From NCBI GenBank assembly GCA_026418655.1, contig JAOAAW010000136.1, positions 1 through 5,740 on the forward strand: a DNA stretch of 5,740 nt, read 5' to 3'. Source of the stretch: a bacterium. Lineage in GTDB: Bacteria > Ratteibacteria > UBA8468 > B48-G9 > DTJG01. A program made the translations under genes and the position numbers. Below the pieces are notes generated by a model, which was not told the DNA's origin, did not search any database, and saw nothing but the letters and a program-made list of their open reading frames with translations. Each line of letters begins with the position of its first letter. Positions within the stretch are counted from its first letter, which is position 1. Below, one piece after another: positions 5,024-5,740 of the stretch.

Positions 5024-5740
5024 ATGTATAATTTAGCCATGAAAAATATCGTTGGTGTTATACTTGCGGGCGGAAAGAGTTCAAGATATGGTTTCAAAAA
5101 ACATAAGTTTCTCAATGAGTACGAAGGAAAACCCATAATTGTAAGGGTTATTGAAGCAATGCAGCCGATAGTGAATAGAATCCTTGTTGTTGTGTCTCCT
5201 TTAAACTTGGATATAAAAGAAACTCTGAAAGCATTCACTGAAATTGAATATGTAATACAGAAACAACCCCTTGGAACTGGTCATGCTTTACTGACTACAG
5301 ATTACCTATTAGAAAATACAGAAACGAAGATTATCGTTTCTTATGCAGACAAGCCTCTTATTACAGCAAAAACACTACAACATCTTCTGGTTGAACACCT
5401 TAAACAATCCGCAGATATAACAATTGCAACTGCAATACTGTCAATCCCTGGAAGTAAAGGAAGGATTGTAAGAATTAACGGGAAATTTATAGGTGTTGTT
5501 GAAGTGAAAGATGCGAACGATGAAATTTTAAAAATCAAAGAAGTGAATGCTGGCTTCCTTGTTTGTGAATCACAGACAATTTATAAGGAATTGAGAAAAA
5601 TTAATAATAATAACGCTGCAGGAGAATATTATTTGACAGATGTTTATGCTGAATACTTAAAAGATGGGCTTAAAATACATACTGTTGAAATTCCACCTGA
5701 AGAAAGCTGCGATATAAATACAGTTGAAGAATTTAAAGGG
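5024..5740 (+). CDS. GlmU-like nucleotidyltransferase (UDP-GlcNAc pyrophosphorylase-type), 3' partial
   Basis: An open frame of 239 codons from ATG 5024 runs off the right edge without a stop. It has the order of motifs of the GlmU N-terminal pyrophosphorylase domain. GVILAGGKSSRYGFKKHKFL (11-30) is the nucleotide-binding loop with the downstream Lys. QKQPLGTGHAL (79-89) binds the uracil and sugar. SYADKPLI (106-113) carries the metal-ligand Asp D109. GRIVRINGKFIGVVE (146-160), EVNAGF (173-178), EYYLTD (201-206) and CDINT (229-233, with N232 as candidate second metal ligand) follow. Such enzymes join UTP, or another NTP, and a sugar-1-phosphate to give the nucleotide sugar. The left-handed beta-helix acetyltransferase domain of full GlmU would lie beyond the edge if present. 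A stand-alone nucleotidyltransferase is also possible. The AGGKSSRYG loop differs from the common AAGxGTRM of GlmU, so a different sugar is conceivable. The start is 1 bp after the previous stop; ATG 5039 is the alternative. Confidence 0.85.
   Translation, partial: MYNLAMKNIVGVILAGGKSSRYGFKKHKFLNEYEGKPIIVRVIEAMQPIVNRILVVVSPLNLDIKETLKAFTEIEYVIQKQPLGTGHALLTTDYLLENTETKIIVSYADKPLITAKTLQHLLVEHLKQSADITIATAILSIPGSKGRIVRINGKFIGVVEVKDANDEILKIKEVNAGFLVCESQTIYKELRKINNNNAAGEYYLTDVYAEYLKDGLKIHTVEIPPEESCDINTVEEFKG

Overview
The window is an AT-rich stretch of a bacterial chromosome. It holds seven same-strand genes packed so tightly that no gap exceeds 18 bp, so it reads as the interior of one long transcription unit. 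The genes are the end of hisH, hisF, an ELM1/GtrOC1-type glycosyltransferase, a divergent GT9 protein, a GT4 glycosyltransferase, a canonical GT9 (heptosyltransferase-like) protein, and the start of a GlmU-like sugar-nucleotidyltransferase that runs off the right edge. GT9 heptosyltransferase-type enzymes and this gene mixture point to a diderm (Gram-negative) organism assembling a lipopolysaccharide core or similar surface glycan. The phylum cannot be settled from the sequence. Low GC, weak Shine-Dalgarno signals and the ELM1 plus GT9 pairing would fit several lineages.

Left part (2-882): the last two genes of a histidine-biosynthesis block. HisH (glutaminase) and HisF (cyclase) together form imidazole glycerol phosphate synthase. 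HisF keeps both catalytic aspartates (D11, D130), which marks it as the histidine enzyme and not a glycan amidation paralogue. Middle and right part (889-5022): four glycosyltransferase-type genes of three families (ELM1, GT9, GT4, GT9), which would add successive sugars to one lipid-linked acceptor at the cytoplasmic face of the inner membrane. Right end (5024-5740): a nucleotidyltransferase that would make an activated sugar donor such as UDP-GlcNAc.

The most striking signal is an uninterrupted run of 14 G residues at 3456-3469 inside the GT4 gene, in otherwise AT-rich DNA. As written the frame is open (ON). Adding one G gives a stop at 3498-3500 and losing one gives a stop at 3536-3538, so slippage of one base in either direction removes the donor-binding half of the enzyme. 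This is the architecture of a phase-variable contingency locus controlling surface glycan structure. It also lies in a motif that could form a G-quadruplex, and it is upstream of two more genes that could feel polar effects.

A second oddity is the first GT9 protein (1923-2936). It keeps the family fold and C-terminal cysteine motif but has replaced the residues expected for the catalytic base and the donor-binding TDSGPMH motif. It also overlaps the ELM1 gene by 46 bp. No RNA genes, insertion sequences, CRISPR arrays, promoters or convincing terminators are visible.
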